Below are positions 4,512 to 5,684 of a DNA stretch of 5,684 bases, piece by piece. Source of the DNA: Synergistales bacterium. Lineage in GTDB: Bacteria > Synergistota > Synergistia > Synergistales > Thermovirgaceae. The stretch is from the NCBI GenBank assembly GCA_018434645.1, contig JAHDOX010000085.1, forward strand, positions 1 through 5,684. Reading direction: 5' to 3'. The notes below the pieces were generated by a model that searched no databases, was not told the origin of the DNA, and saw nothing but the letters and a program-made list of their open reading frames with translations. The first letter of the stretch is position 1, and every line of letters begins with the position of its first letter. Both the position numbers and the translations under genes were made by a program.

Positions 4512-5684
4512 GAAATTTCCCGAAAAGGGACAAGGTCGAAAGCGCTGCTTTTAAAGCCCTGGAAACTGTAAAGGCCAAAGGCTTGGCCGGGGCGGATGTT
4601 TACTACACCGCCGGTGTCGGTAACGAATGGGGACTCAGAAACGGGGAACCTGAAATCGACAGAAGCGGTGCGTCCTGGCGCATGGGAATCAGGGTGCTGG
4701 GTCCTTCGGGGAAGCAGGGCGTCGCAGATACCAGCGATCTCTCGAAAGAAGCGGTAGTTTCCATGGCGGAATGGGCCGTGGCGAATTGCCTTGCATCAGG
4801 GGAAGATGAGGAAGAAGCGCCCCTTTATTCGGGGCCGGTTTCTTTTGTCGATCTAGGTCTTTACGATCCGGCTGTCCGGGATATAAAACCTGGTCAACGC
4901 AGGCAGATATGCGAAGAAATGATGGAAGTCGCATCAAGAGACCGTCGTGTCCGATCTGTGCGAACCGCCAGGTGGAGCGACGGCTGGGGCGAAACCTTCT
5001 ACACGTCCACCCGCGGGCTCAGCCTTTGGCATAGTGAAACGGGAGTTTCCTGCGGGGTAATAGTAGTAATGGAAGAAGACGGAGCTTATGACATGGGGGG
5101 ATTCGGTCTCGAAGGCTGCAATGCCGATGAGCTGGATCACAGGGCAATCGCACAGGAAGCTGTCGGGCGGGTAGGTGTTTCTCTTGGCGGGAAAGCCCTC
5201 CCGACCGGCAGGTATACGGTAGTCCTGGACCCCGAGGTCGCCGCGTCCCTGTTCGAGGTTACGGGAGAACTTTTTTTGAGCCAGAATATTCACAAGAACC
5301 TCTCCATGCTGAAAGGCAAAATGGGCGAGAAAATAGCTTCCGAGGCAGTGACACTTACAGACGACGGCACCCTTTATGGAAAGCCCGGATCTGCGCCCTT
5401 CGATGGTGAAGGTGTTCCGACCACCCGCACGGTGCTGCTATCGGGAGGAAAGGTTCAAGCCTTTTTAAACGATCTTAAATACGCAAAAAAAGACGGTGTC
5501 GCGCCGACGGGAAATGCCGTGAGGTTTCCCGGATCCATACCGGAAGCAGGTCTTTCCAACCTTTACCTTGAAGGCGGTTCAGGATCGGCCCGAAGCTTTC
5601 TCGAGACTCCGCAAAAGCGGCTTTTTATAACAGACCTCATGGGAATACATACCATCGATCCGGTGAGCGGAGACTATTCACTTG
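4508..5684 (+). CDS. pmbA: PmbA/TldE-type protein, partial (C-terminus beyond the window)
   Basis: PmbA/TldE is the non-catalytic partner of the zinc protease TldD; together they form a cytosolic heterodimer that degrades or processes peptides (microcin B17 and the CcdA antitoxin in E. coli). In the 392 codons present I read an N-terminal domain with DRSGASWRMGIRVL (51-64) and VADTSDLS (72-79), then the conserved core: PTGRYTVVLDPEVAASL (232-248), LKGKMGEKIASEAVTL (268-283), PFDGEGVPTTRT (297-308), FLNDLKYAKKDG (319-330), TGNAVR (334-339) and DLMGIHTIDPVSGDYS (376-391). The zinc-binding HExxxH helix of TldD is absent from the corresponding region, which separates it from TldD. The family is usually about 440-450 residues, so roughly 50 are missing off the edge. 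The TTG start overlaps the ltaE stop as TTGA and follows a strong SD, so it is coupled to ltaE. No tldD is in view; it could follow directly. Confidence 0.93.
   Translation, partial: MRNFPKRDKVESAAFKALETVKAKGLAGADVYYTAGVGNEWGLRNGEPEIDRSGASWRMGIRVLGPSGKQGVADTSDLSKEAVVSMAEWAVANCLASGEDEEEAPLYSGPVSFVDLGLYDPAVRDIKPGQRRQICEEMMEVASRDRRVRSVRTARWSDGWGETFYTSTRGLSLWHSETGVSCGVIVVMEEDGAYDMGGFGLEGCNADELDHRAIAQEAVGRVGVSLGGKALPTGRYTVVLDPEVAASLFEVTGELFLSQNIHKNLSMLKGKMGEKIASEAVTLTDDGTLYGKPGSAPFDGEGVPTTRTVLLSGGKVQAFLNDLKYAKKDGVAPTGNAVRFPGSIPEAGLSNLYLEGGSGSARSFLETPQKRLFITDLMGIHTIDPVSGDYSL

Noticed and set aside
4689..5293. Minus-strand open frames opposite pmbA
   Set aside because: The plus strand encodes an unmistakable PmbA protein across the same span; these are antisense shadows.

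Overview
The window holds six protein genes in two divergent transcription units separated by a 290-base promoter region, and it looks like ordinary bacterial chromosome. Base composition is roughly balanced, genes are tightly packed, Shine-Dalgarno (SD) sites are strong, and GTG and TTG starts are used freely. The gene content (short ACT-less homoserine dehydrogenase, threonine aldolase, PmbA/TldE, deoxyribose-phosphate aldolase) would suit an anaerobic amino-acid and peptide user. My best guess is something like Synergistota or a neighbouring thermophile or Firmicute lineage, but this is an impression and no marker gene is present to prove it.

Left, minus strand: a 116-residue protein of unknown function with a winged-helix-like C-terminal half (826-1176, GTG start) is followed after 10 bases by deoC (45-815). 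The unit ends in a long bidirectional hairpin at 22-67 that contains the deoC stop codon. It appears to be driven by an extended -10 promoter at 1242-1271 whose -35 element lies inside a 15-base palindrome, a plausible operator.

Middle, 1177-1466: the divergent intergenic region. Besides the minus-strand promoter and its palindrome it holds an A-rich hexamer repeat, an 11-base direct repeat of half the palindrome (second copy 144 bases away, close to the rightward gene), a second inverted repeat of a different type, and the ribosome binding site of the rightward operon.

Right, plus strand: hom (1467-2516), then a PHP-family phosphoesterase of the YciV/RNase AM type (2521-3345, 4-base gap), a 131-base gap with a small hairpin and a strong SD, ltaE (3477-4511), and pmbA/tldE (4508 to the window edge, TTG start overlapping the ltaE stop by 4 bases, C-terminus cut off).

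Functionally, Hom makes homoserine toward threonine and methionine, LtaE cleaves threonine to glycine and acetaldehyde, and DeoC releases acetaldehyde and glyceraldehyde 3-phosphate from deoxyribose 5-phosphate. The PHP enzyme and PmbA are housekeeping nucleotide/RNA and peptide enzymes. I found no convincing new multi-gene system. The least explained parts are the small winged-helix-like protein paired with deoC and the operator-like repeats in the divergent promoter region.
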